Assembly (NCBI GenBank): GCA_021464245.1
Contig: JADCRB010000160.1
Span: 558,001 to 622,000, forward strand
Length of the DNA stretch: 64,000 bases
Source of the DNA: Carallia brachiata
Taxonomy: Eukaryota > Streptophyta > Magnoliopsida > Malpighiales > Rhizophoraceae
Direction: 5' to 3'
Shown here: positions 10,405 to 18,964 of the stretch, piece after piece
Position numbering within the stretch: the first letter of the stretch is position 1
How the letters are laid out: each line of letters starts with the position of its first letter
The notes under the pieces: generated by a model
Seen by the model: only the letters and a program-made list of their open reading frames with translations
Databases searched by the model: none
What the model was told of the DNA's origin: nothing
Position numbers and translations under genes: made by a program

Positions 10405-11400
10405 TGTAAACAATTAAAAAAAAAAAAAGAAGAAAAGGTTGAAAAGTAAACCCACATGTTGCATGACATTGAGCATCTTCAAATTTGGTTGACAAAATCC
10501 ATGCATTTCCTTCAAACTTGGCCGGCAGATTTGTGCATTTTCAAACTAGGATGGCAAATCCAAGCACCTGCTACATTTTCTTCAAGATTGGCTGGCTAAG
10601 TTAGGTGGAATAGTAAATTCTCTTAGCCTATAATAGATCAATCCAGGATCTTGCAAAGGCAGTGGTAAAAAAAAAGGGCAATTATAGAAAGTTGCAAAAA
10701 TTTAATTCCCATTTGCATTACCACATTTCTCTTACATTTTTATACTCTTAGTGTATCATTCCCCCGATCATTTAGCAAATCTATAAACAGAAAAATACAG
10801 AGATTTGAGAGAGAAAAAAAATTTTGAAAATCTCTAAAGAAAATTTATCTTTTCCTACGTGTTTTTACTCTGCAGTATACTCTCCTAACTTTTTTTTAGA
10901 GATATTTCAGGTATAAACTCTAAAAAATTTGTTGTATCCATTTCTAAATTTATTTTTGGGTTTATATTTTCTAATCACTATAGATCTGGATTTGTGAGAA
11001 TATAGATCTAAAAATATCAAAATATTACAGATCTAGTTAAGATCAAGTCTCATGCGGCCCTCAGTAAAGTCCAGACACCTCGTCTGAGAACAAGTCCCTT
11101 CGACCCTCGATGAAATCAAGCTAGATCAAGTCAGATTAGATCTCTGCGGTTCTTAACCGTAGTCCAAACATTTACATTAGATTCAGTTTCAGTCTATTTA
11201 ATTCAAGATAAAGCTGTGTAAATTATTTCTGTCAAGATCAAATTTGTGTAACCCTTGACGGAGTCACCAAAGAACAGTAATAAGAGATTTATGAAAATCG
11301 ACCCCACGTAAATTTTTTTTTTATTAAATTTTTATTTATAAATTATAATTTATATTTTTTAGTCTAATTATTATAAGTTTGAGATTGACTTTGTACTTTT
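10405..11400 (+). repeat. 3' LTR of the + strand Tat element
   Basis: It starts TGTAAACAATT at 10405 and matches 723-1745 in order: U3 repeats, TATA-like TATAATAG (10629), the ACTCTCCTAAC block, GATCAAGT, and CGACCCCAC near 11296. Its exact right end is uncertain (about 11394-11400) because the terminal bases have diverged to TTGTACTTTT. Confidence 0.8.
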
Positions 11401-12293
11401 GTAAGTTTACTTAAAAATTCGTGTCTATTTTTCACATTAGAAATGATTCAGGCTGTTTTACAATACCTTTTATATTTCACCACTAAATCATTCGGAAACA
11501 TTTTGTGTGGGGTAGGTACGAAGCACATCGCTTCGTCGTGCAAATATCTTCTTTGGTCTTTAAATGGTATAGTATCCTGCGGCGGTTAATTGTGCAAATG
11601 ATTTATCAGCATCTGGGCTCCTGTTTGCTCTTATCAGCATCTTAGCTGCTGTTTGCTTTTTAAAAGTTGAGGAATAAGAGAGGTGTTTTTATTGTAAAAT
11701 TAGAAAATACTTACTCGTTTAAAGATTTAAAGTAGGAATTACATATCATCCATTTATAAAGGATTCCAACAATAGCCTATATAAAATTTGAATTCAAGAT
11801 AAATCACATTAAAAATCAAATTCATAACCGCTGAGTTCACGATGGAAAGGATCTTAGATCCTAATTGTCATAGGTAGTGGATCACAATCCGTAGTTGATC
11901 TAATTAATTTCTCAAATAATAATGATCCACTTAGGGCTATTGGAACGGTCATATGAATTTTATCATTTCATTGTAGCTGCCACACTGAAGGTAATGCTCA
12001 AAATTTTTGTCCAAGAATTGGGAGATGCTTTAACTAAGTTCTGCAAGTCCAGTCATGTCTTCCTACTAGACAATCCATTCATCAATAACCCACAAATTGC
12101 GATGCATTAACCACTACAGGCATCCAATCCTCCACGCCTAAACAATTATTCCTCCAAAGAAAATAGATAGCCAAATATTATAAAATCCTCCACAGACAAT
12201 GATGACCTACATTTGGGATATGCTGTTGTATAGGACAGTTATTCTATAAGTCCTTTTTAATTGAAACGAAATACGGCTTTTATTATTATTATT

Positions 12294-12324
<31 letters not shown>

Positions 12325-13520
12325 GATTAATATGTAGCAGCCAAACTAGCTAGTGATTAACAATTAGTAATTAATAACATTTAATTAGTTTTATAAAAAA
12401 AAAACATTTAATTAGTGAGTATGATATCTATCATTTATGACACAAGTTTGAACCCATTAGAACGTTCTAAGAAATAAACGTATGAACTTCATAAACTTAA
12501 AATATACTTCCTATTTTTAAGAAAGTATCTCACATCAGCAAAAATAGCCTCAAGAATTAAGGAGAGTAAAGCTTCACTTATTTATCACTTAAGCAAATAT
12601 TATGTGGTGTATAGCAATTTGCGGATTTTTTAATTGATGTCATAACATGAAGACTAAAATTTTAACTTAAAAAAATTAGAGAAATATTTTTTTTATATTA
12701 ATCCTATATTAATAGAATTAATTATGCACACAAAAATTAGTTACATGCGTCACTAAAATTAATTACATTAATTCTTTTTTGTGCCAATAAATAATGTTTG
12801 TTTTTGAGTGCTCAAATACCCAACGTCGCAACATCACAATTTTTTCGTCATAACCAAATTTGACTTTGTGTGAAAGACTACAGGTGTTAAATAAAGCTTA
12901 GTGATCAACTAAATAATTTATGTAGTTCTTGGAGAAAGCGAATTGTGAGTCAAATAGATCACAGTAATTTAATGGCATGATGGCCTCTGTGCAATGAAAC
13001 AACAATTAGAAAGAATATACATATATAATGAACAAAAGGATATATATATATATGAATGAGTTTAATTTTTAATAAATAATTAAAATTTATTTTTTAAAAA
13101 ATTAAATTATAAACTTACTTATTATTATTTCAAATATATTTAGTATTATTTTAAATTTTAATTTTAAAAAAATTTTATATTTATAATTATTCTATAACTA
13201 TTTTTTTTATATCTTTCTAACTTTTTCTTAATTTTTATTGGTATTGAGATAGTTTTTAAGACTTGATGACTCGAATTCAGATTTCAATTGAAATCGACAG
13301 TGATTAAAATTTTTTTTTCTAGATCTGCAATTGATTGAACCAGGCTCTGCTTAGTGCCCATTTGTCGTCTTACCTTCTTCGGTTACGCCTATTAGCAAAA
13401 GAAGTCATTAATCCACTGAACGTCCTATGATCAGAAAAATATTATTCTTGATATATCACTTGTGGTTTTCTTTTTTTTTTTTTTTTTTTTTGTGGTTCTT
13501 TTTTTTTTTACTCACTTGTA
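11401..13520. other. AT-rich intergenic spacer between the two Tat elements
   Basis: The first 40 bases hold the displaced right arm of the foldback element that was split at 722. A trinucleotide repeat lies at 12279-12324. Long AT-rich runs follow at 13030-13260. From about 13440 the sequence resembles 26025-26075, the left half of the target repeat into which the second Tat element inserted. I see no gene. Confidence 0.5.
12279..12324. repeat. (TTA)n(TTG)n microsatellite
   Basis: About six TTA-type units run directly into about nine TTG units. Confidence 0.9.
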
Positions 13521-13525
13521 GCTCT
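13521..13525. repeat. Target-site duplication, left copy
   Basis: AGCTC here and GGCTC at 24247-24251 flank the - strand element exactly, matching in four of five bases. Joining the flanks restores a sequence matching the unfilled paralogue at about 26068-26110. Confidence 0.75.
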
Positions 13526-14185
13526 GAAACGGGATAAATTTCGAGACTAAAACAATTAAATTCAAAAATACAAAAATAAATTACAAATAAAAATATAAAA
13601 TAAAAGGAAATTTATGTGGGGTCGATCTCCGTAGATCTTCCGATTAGTGTTCTTTTTTTTTTTGACTCCGTCAAGGGCTGCACGATCTTGATCTTGACAG
13701 AAATAATTTCCACAGCTTTATCTTGAACTGAGTAGACTGAAACTGGATCTGTTTGGACGTTTAGACTACGGTTAAGAATTGTAGAGATCTGATCTAAGCC
13801 GATATGACTTAATTTCACCGAGGGTCGAATGGACTTATTCCCGGATGAGCTGTCTAGATTTTGCTGAAGGCCGTATGAGGCTTCATCCCAGCCGGATTTG
13901 TAGTAATTTGATATTTTTATATCTATATTCCATAAATTCAGATCTAGAGCGATCCGAGAATATAAACCTAAAAATAATTTTAGAAATGGAAACAGCAAAT
14001 TTTTTGGGTTTACCCTTGAAATATCTCTAAAAAAAGAGTTAGGAGAGTATACTGCAGAGTAAAAGCACGTAGCAAAAGGAGAAATTTTTTCGATAGATTT
14101 TTCAAAATTTTCTTTTTCTCTTAAATTCTCTAAATTTTTCTATTTACAGATTTGCTGAATCTGTTTTGAACTGGGGGGCAAGGGC

Positions 14186-14194
14186 CTATTTATA
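14186..14194 (-). promoter_or_regulatory. LTR TATA box (3' LTR)
   Basis: TATAAATAG on the - strand, just downstream of the 27-bp repeats. The same box is at 23859-23867 in the 5' LTR. Confidence 0.65.
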
Positions 14195-14217
14195 GGGTTT
14201 CCCCTCTCATGTGAAAA

Positions 14218-14397
14218 CATGCGTGTGAAAGGAATAAGTCGACTTTTCCGTGCGAAAGGAATAAGTCGACCTTTCCGTGTGAAAGCAGGCGTGCGAAAGG
14301 AATAAGTCGACTTTTCCGTGTGAAAGCAGGCGTGCGAAAGGAATAAGTCGACTTTTCCGTGTGAAAGCATGCGTGCGAAAGGAATAAGTCGACTGTT
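14218..14397 (-). repeat. U3 tandem repeats, 27-bp class with GTCGAC (about 5 units)
   Basis: Units have the form GAAAGGAATAAGTCGACTTT followed by TCCGTGT, some with an added GCAGGCGTGC-type spacer. There are about five GTCGAC cores here and about ten in the other LTR. They fill the enhancer position of U3. Confidence 0.85.
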
Positions 14398-14420
14398 GAC
14401 TTTTTTTTTTAATGTTTACA

Positions 14421-14434
14421 AATGCCCCCACTTC
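14421..14434 (-). other. Polypurine tract
   Basis: On the - strand GAAGTGGGGGCATT immediately precedes the 3' LTR start. This is the expected place for the plus-strand primer of reverse transcription. Confidence 0.65.
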
Positions 14435-14755
14435 AAGGGTCGGTAAGGAAGAACTTTTGCAGACGTGATCCGCACCGAGTCTTAAAGTACAGTTTGAAAC
14501 TTGAGATGTCCTGATGAACATTGAATGTTGAAGTCTTCTAACTCTGACTATGCCTACTGTTGTTGGATCGCAATAAGAATCTGATACGATCTTGAGAAAG
14601 TTAGCACCCCAGCCAATATAAAAATTGACATTCTGACTCCAGGTGCGGTCGAGCTTCCATAGCTCGCAAAGGCTAGCAACGGTTCTTTGAAGTTCCAAAG
14701 CTCTGGTAAGGATGATCCGGTAGGCAAAGAACTTGAACCTCCCCAAGAGGAAGGC

Positions 14756-14947
14756 TCAGCACCTCGAAACTTCAAGACCGGCACACAGAGAGACTGACTG
14801 TAGTGATGATTCCCGAGTCTGCTCCAACGTAAGGAGAGTAGTTGGAACTTTCCTGTACGTCGCCGCATCCAAAGGAAGATTAGGATGATTGCAGCTTCTC
14901 ATTCCTCTGTGGTACATGTGAACTAAGGAGAGTAGTTGGAACTCCAT
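14756..14947 (-). CDS. Short conserved ORF of unknown function (copy 2)
   Basis: The 63-codon frame starts MEFQLLSLVHMYHRG and ends VSLCAGLEVSRC. It keeps the start and frame of the ORF at 9879-10064. I recognise no family. Confidence 0.3.
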   Translation of the reverse strand: MEFQLLSLVHMYHRGMRSCNHPNLPLDAATYRKVPTTLLTLEQTRESSLQSVSLCAGLEVSRC

Positions 14948-15289
14948 GACACCGATGGCGTTGGAGGCTGAGTTTCGAGAGCTTTTAGGGATCCCTCGAG
15001 GAAGACTACTCCTTCTTTTCTTAGCTTGTGCGCCTCCAACTTCTTGAGCAAAGAACTTCCTGAGACAAGTGCAGAGACTAGTTATTCTCTTTTGAGAAGA
15101 AGAAGAGCTAAGAGAGGAGTATTATGGCTCGGACATGCAGGATATATATACATAACATAAGAGTTTTTTTTTTTTTTTGAAAAGTTAAAAAGGAGGTACG
15201 CAGAATCGAGTAGGGTCATCCACGTCCCTTTCCCGCATAAGAGACAAAAAAGACAGCAGCTGACGCGCGTCACGAAAGTCGTTACTGTG

Positions 15290-15352
15290 TGTTGCAGAAG
15301 TCGTTGCCGTGTGCTGCAGAAGTCGTTGCCGTGTGCTGCCAAAGTCGTTGAA
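15290..15352 (-). repeat. Short tandem repeat next to the WOX-like 3' end
   Basis: Three units of about 21 bp (on the - strand AACGACTTCTGCAGCACACGG with small changes) stand immediately after the WOX-like stop. The + strand element has one unit at the same place (about 9511-9540), so the array expanded after the copies separated. Confidence 0.7.
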
Positions 15353-15362
15353 CCTTATCTTG

Positions 15363-15983
15363 TCAGCCATCCTAGCGGGGCCCGAGGCGCAGCTCCAAGT
15401 CAAGCTCGACCTCGTTTCGTGGGCCAATGATGTTGACGTCGCTTTCCGGCTGGTTGATACTGCCAGAGTATTTTGGAAAGAGAGGCAAAGTTTCGCCGGA
15501 ATGACTATTTTCTGTTAGAAAAATTCCTCCTAAACTTAAGTACCTAGGAGGGATGAACCCTTAGCTGACTCCGTAAGACTACCAGGACCAGTACGCATGC
15601 TCCCACAGGCTACGGCTTTGATCGTTATAGCCTGAAGAGACCATTACCGTGGTAGAACTCGGACCTGCTTCATTTGAGGGCGAAGTTGTACCGGTGGGAT
15701 CTATTATCGGAACGGCAGACTGTTCTTTGAAAAAAGCAGCTCTCAGTGTTGGTTTCTTCCTGCTTCTCCAACTCTGGAACCAATAAAACACATTTTTTCC
15801 TTTGATTGCCCTGAACGGGCGCAATCGTGAGACAAGTTGGTAAATCTGAGATGCATTAGGCATAATACCTCCATTGTTGTGGAAGACTTCCTCCAAAATT
15901 TGCAGTTATGCCATGGTTGGTTGCCATCTTGTGCGGGGTGACTTTTCTTCTCCTTTGTCTTGAGGTTCTGCAACTGGTTCCAT
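15363..15983 (-). pseudogene. Captured WUSCHEL/WOX-like homeobox ORF (copy 2, no frameshift)
   Basis: ATG 15983 to TGA 15365-15363 is exactly 207 codons in one frame, interrupted by four stops (codons 26, 135, 141, 204). Codons about 17-77 are a WOX homeodomain: RTRWQPT at 17-23, LQILEE at 27-32, PNASQI at 42-47, and the family signature GKNVFYWFQ at 62-70. The next residue is Ser where homeodomains have Asn; copy 1 keeps Asn. Codons 164-170 are a WUS-box, ETLPLFP, and 194-200 an EAR-like LDLELRL. WUS-clade proteins have these parts in this order. All four stops are one transition from CAA, CAG or TGG. It lies sense to pol and just before the 3' block, with no introns, so capture through RNA is likely. 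Confidence 0.88.
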
Positions 15984-16070
15984 CTTTCTTGTGGCAGAAG
16001 AGCAAAGGTCTGGTAGGTGGTGAAGATCGATTGAGACTGATGCTGAGTTTCAGACTCAAACCCTCCGTCG

Positions 16071-16078
16071 CTTTTATA
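16071..16078 (-). promoter_or_regulatory. TATA box ahead of the WOX-like ORF
   Basis: TATAAAAG on the - strand lies about 90 bases before ATG 15983, a normal plant TATA-to-start spacing. It follows a leader shared with copy 1. It would allow expression separate from the LTR promoter. Confidence 0.5.
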
Positions 16079-16129
16079 TTTTTTAGCCGTTCACAGTTTG
16101 TACTCATGCGGGTCAGGAGTTGGATTGAA

Positions 16130-16460
16130 TTTTGAATTTGGGTTCTGGACTGTGGTTGGAACTTGGAATTTTTGGGGTTTAGGCTTTGGATTGGATTTGG
16201 GTCGAGTGTTTGGGCTTCTAGACTTGGATTTTTGGATTTGGGTCGAGTGTTTGGATTTGGACTTTTGGATTTGGGTTGAGTGTTTGGATTTGGACTTTTG
16301 GATTTGGGTTTTTTGGACTTAGGTTTTGTGTTTTCTGAATTGGGCTCAAGTGTTTGGGTTTGGATTTTCGGGTTTGGATTTTCGCTTGAACTTTCAGATC
16401 GGGACTTCCGAACTTTTTTTTTTCGATTTTTTTTCTATTTTTTTTTTTGATTTTTTTTTT

Positions 16461-16494
<34 letters not shown>

Positions 16495-16510
16495 ATTTTT
16501 TTAAACATAT
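16130..16510 (-). repeat. Minisatellite and homopolymer between pol and WOX-like ORF
   Basis: On the + strand it reads as repeats of TTTGGATTTGGACTTTTGGA with TTGGGTCGAGTG variants (about 16180-16310), then a long T run with scattered GA (16420-16500). It is a longer version of the block at 8473-8745. Confidence 0.8.
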
Positions 16511-16535
16511 TTACACATAATACTGTTTCAGAAAT

Positions 16536-17600
16536 TTACCATTGATTGGGCCGATTCGGACGCCTTCTTGGTCTGACAGCATGTAAGCGTTGTGAGTAGG
16601 CCTCCTGCACTAATGGCCCGTCCCATTTGGAAGTAAGCTTGTCACCAGGCCGATGCTTCATGTTGATGGGCCGTCGCACTGCAAGAACAAGGTCTCCAAC
16701 TTGAAAAGATCGAGGGCGGACCCTGCGGTTGAACGTGTTGGTGAGCCGGGCTTGGTAGCACTCAAGTTGCTGTTGTGCTTCGAGCCCTTTCATCGAGAGC
16801 TTCTAACTCATCCAGACGTAGGCGAGCATTCTCCTCCTGTGTGAGTCCTTCCAGAACAGCCATGCGCAGAGATGGAATCTGTGTTTCCAACGGCAGTATT
16901 GCTTCGACACCGTAGACAAGTGAGTATGGCGTCGCCTGTGTTGGAGTCCGGTAAGTTGTACGATACGCCCATAATGCCTCCGGAATTCTGTCATGCCAAT
17001 CTCTTTTGGATTTAGAGACTACCTTCCGCAACAGGTTGCATAAGGTCTTGTTGAATGCTTCGCCAAGCCATTTGCTGGGGCATTGTACATGGATGACTTG
17101 TACTGCTTGAACTTGAACTTCTCGCAGAGCTTGTCAATTAAGCTGTTGTAAAACTGCTTGCCATTATCAGTGATGATGAATCGAGGGACTCCATAGCGAT
17201 AGATCAGCTGAGTCCGGATGAAATTGGCAACATGCTCCTTCTTTACCTCTCTAAGTGGAATGGCTTCGCCCATTTTGAGAAGTAGTCGTTGCTGCGAGGA
17301 TGTACAGGTGACCCAGGGATGACTTTGGCAAGGGCCCCACTAAGTCGAGACCCCAAGCTTCAAAGGGCCAGGATGAGACAGTTGGATGCAGTGGCTCCGG
17401 TGGTTGATGTATGTAATTGCATGAAATTGACAAGCTTGACAAGTTTTAGCAAACTCAATGAATCACGTACCATGGTTGGCCAGTAGTATCCCATCCTTCT
17501 GAGTTGAAGTGCAACTTAGGCCCTATTGATGTCCGCCACAAACACCAGAATGTGCTTCAGTGAGAGCCTGTTTTGCCTCTTCATTGCTAGGCAGCGAAGT
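16536..17600 (-). pseudogene. Integrase, frame-shifted
   Basis: The core reads WGLDLVGPLPKSSLGHLYIL with the first aspartate, then VPRFIITDNGKQFYNSL with the second. A one-base deletion at about 17064 falls at the catalytic glutamate, turning NGLAEAF-type sequence into NGLAKHS. Another break lies near 17265 (AATDYFSKW region). The tail RDWHDRIPEALWAYRTTYRT and KHRPGDKLTSKWDGP follows. Integrase inserts the cDNA into the host genome; this copy cannot do so. Confidence 0.9.
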
Positions 17601-18964
17601 AAAACTCCATCAAAAGACCTTCGATACAGAGCATCCTTGAGATATATGAAGCGGGGAGCTCGTCGTTGAATTTCTGTCTTATGACGACGATCTTCGGGCA
17701 GCTTCCCGTGCTGTAGGTAGTCAATGATTGGTTGGCGCCAATCCTCGTCCTCCATGAGACGTACAGATACAGCGTTGGCTGCTGTAGTTTCTTCATCATC
17801 CTTCTGTGGCACTATCCATTTCTGGCATACGGCAACAACTGTAGCCTGGATTTCTGACTTTGCAAGAGAAGTGGCCAGGTTAGCCAACGCGTCTGCCTGA
17901 GTGTTTTCTCGTCGAGGCACATGCTCCAAGGTGATGCTTTCAAATTCATCCATTAGCTGTCGAGCACGTTGATGGTAAGGCGCAAGGTCCTCTTTCTTCA
18001 CGTCATACAATCCTGTAAGTTGGTTGATGACGAGCTGGGAATCTCCATGGACTTCTATAGTTGGAATCTTCATATCGACAGCCATTTGAAGACCAATGAT
18101 CAAAGCCTGGTATTCAGCAACATTATTTGAACATAACTCACCGAGAATGATAGCATATGGTAGTATTTGTCGTTGAGGAGTGACAAACACTATGCCGGCA
18201 CCAGCACCATCACGCCTTGCTGCACCATCAAAGAACATCGTCCATGGTGGTGTCTCAATGTAAAAGACCTCTTCATCTGGAAGATCATCTGTGAACTCCC
18301 AATCTGACGGAACAGGGTGATCTGCAAGGAAGTCTGCTAGAGCTTGTCCTTTGACTGCTTTTTGAGGCACGTAGACAATGTCGTAGCTTTGTAGGATTAC
18401 TGCCCACTTGGCAAGTCGTCCTGACAAGATTGGTCTAGATAAGATATATTTGACAGGATCAGCTCTGGCAATGAGACGTACCGTGTGAGCTTGCATGTAG
18501 TGCCTCAGCTTGTCAATGGCAAAGAACAGTGCTAGACATGTCTTTTCAATGGGCGAATAACTCAGCTCCGGACCGTTTAGTGTTCTGCTCAAGTAATACA
18601 GGGCAACTTCCTTTCCCTGCTCGTTTTCCTGTGCAAGCAAGGCTCCCAAAGATCTTTCCTGCGCTGCAATGTAGAGAATCAACGACTTTCCTTGAATTGG
18701 AGCTCCCAGGACTGGTGGATTGGAAAGGTACTTCTTTATGCTCTCAAAGGCTTTGCTGCAAGCTTCGTCCCACTCGAAGTTGACATCCTTCTTCATCAAC
18801 CGATGGAAAGGTTGACATCTCCCAGCTAAATTGGAGATGAAACGGCGAATGTAGGCCAGCTTTCCTTGTAGACTTCGCAGCTCGTGCAGGTTTTTAGGTT
18901 CAGGCATCTTTTGAATTGCCTCAACCTTTGACTGATCAACTTCGATTCCACGATGGCGCACCAC
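17516..18964 (-). CDS. pol fragment: degenerate RNase H plus second RNase H (482 codons)
   Basis: This is the longest open frame in the window. Residues about 1-60 are the RT end and connection (MPEPKNLHELRSLQGKLAYI). About 75-205 is the Ty3-type RNase H, in which LYIAAQERSLGALLA lacks the catalytic aspartate. About 240-380 is a second RNase H with all four DEDD residues: FFDGAARRDGAGAG, NNVAEYQALIIGLQ, VHGDSQLVINQL and NTQADALANLA. The end (RRAPRFIYLKDALYRR) enters the integrase N-terminus. In Tat elements the second domain is thought to supply the RNase H activity. The frame is a piece of a longer polyprotein, broken upstream at about 19010 and downstream at about 17520-17600. Confidence 0.9.
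   Translation of the reverse strand: MVRHRGIEVDQSKVEAIQKMPEPKNLHELRSLQGKLAYIRRFISNLAGRCQPFHRLMKKDVNFEWDEACSKAFESIKKYLSNPPVLGAPIQGKSLILYIAAQERSLGALLAQENEQGKEVALYYLSRTLNGPELSYSPIEKTCLALFFAIDKLRHYMQAHTVRLIARADPVKYILSRPILSGRLAKWAVILQSYDIVYVPQKAVKGQALADFLADHPVPSDWEFTDDLPDEEVFYIETPPWTMFFDGAARRDGAGAGIVFVTPQRQILPYAIILGELCSNNVAEYQALIIGLQMAVDMKIPTIEVHGDSQLVINQLTGLYDVKKEDLAPYHQRARQLMDEFESITLEHVPRRENTQADALANLATSLAKSEIQATVVAVCQKWIVPQKDDEETTAANAVSVRLMEDEDWRQPIIDYLQHGKLPEDRRHKTEIQRRAPRFIYLKDALYRRSFDGVLLRCLAMKRQNRLSLKHILVFVADINRA

Larger units (their letters stand above)
723..11400 (+). mobile_element. Decayed Ty3/gypsy Tat-lineage LTR retrotransposon carrying a WOX-like ORF
   Basis: Two direct LTRs (723-1745 and 10405 to about 11400), both starting TGTAAACAATT, enclose gag, protease, RT, RNase H, a second RNase H and integrase on the + strand, followed by a homeobox-like ORF. 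The second RNase H is characteristic of the Tat lineage. Every coding domain has stops or frameshifts, so this copy cannot be autonomous. It is the same family as the element at 13526-24246, with which it shares the whole body, but it has a different U3. No clean target duplication is visible; the left flank (CGAAC) and right flank (GTAAG) agree poorly. Confidence 0.9.
13526..14420 (-). repeat. 3' LTR of the - strand Tat element
   Basis: Read on the - strand it starts TGTAAACATT at 14420 and ends CCCGTTTCA at 13526, giving TG...CA ends. It is 895 bp against 1050 bp for the 5' LTR; the difference is explained by fewer 27-bp repeats. Its R/U5 part also matches the + strand element. Confidence 0.9.
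14435..15362 (-). other. Conserved block between WOX-like ORF and 3' LTR
   Basis: It is homologous to 9503-10404. It contains a TATA-like ATATATATATCC near 15140-15152, the conserved frame KKLEAHKLRKEG (about 15010-15045) and the short ORF 14756-14947. The phrase GTTCCAACTACTCTCCTTA occurs twice (about 14826-14844 and 14922-14940). Function unknown. Confidence 0.5.

Noticed and set aside
14218..14397. Regular repeats that could suggest a CRISPR-like array
   Set aside because: Units are tandem with no unique spacers, lie in an LTR and are in a plant genome.
14140..14746. ORFs with repeated TYSFRT-type units; also at 23702-24196
   Set aside because: They are translations of the 27-bp LTR repeats, not a repeat protein.
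15363..15983. WOX-like ORF as an ordinary host gene that the element merely inserted beside
   Set aside because: The same ORF is at the same place in two independent element copies, inside both LTRs and sense to pol.
16218..16508. 96-codon lysine-rich ORF with PNPKVQIQTL repeats
   Set aside because: Translation of the minisatellite and homopolymer block after pol.
18529..18783. Antisense ORFs within Tat pol (also 20045-20311, 21618-22109 and others)
   Set aside because: Shadow frames of the pol and gag coding strand.
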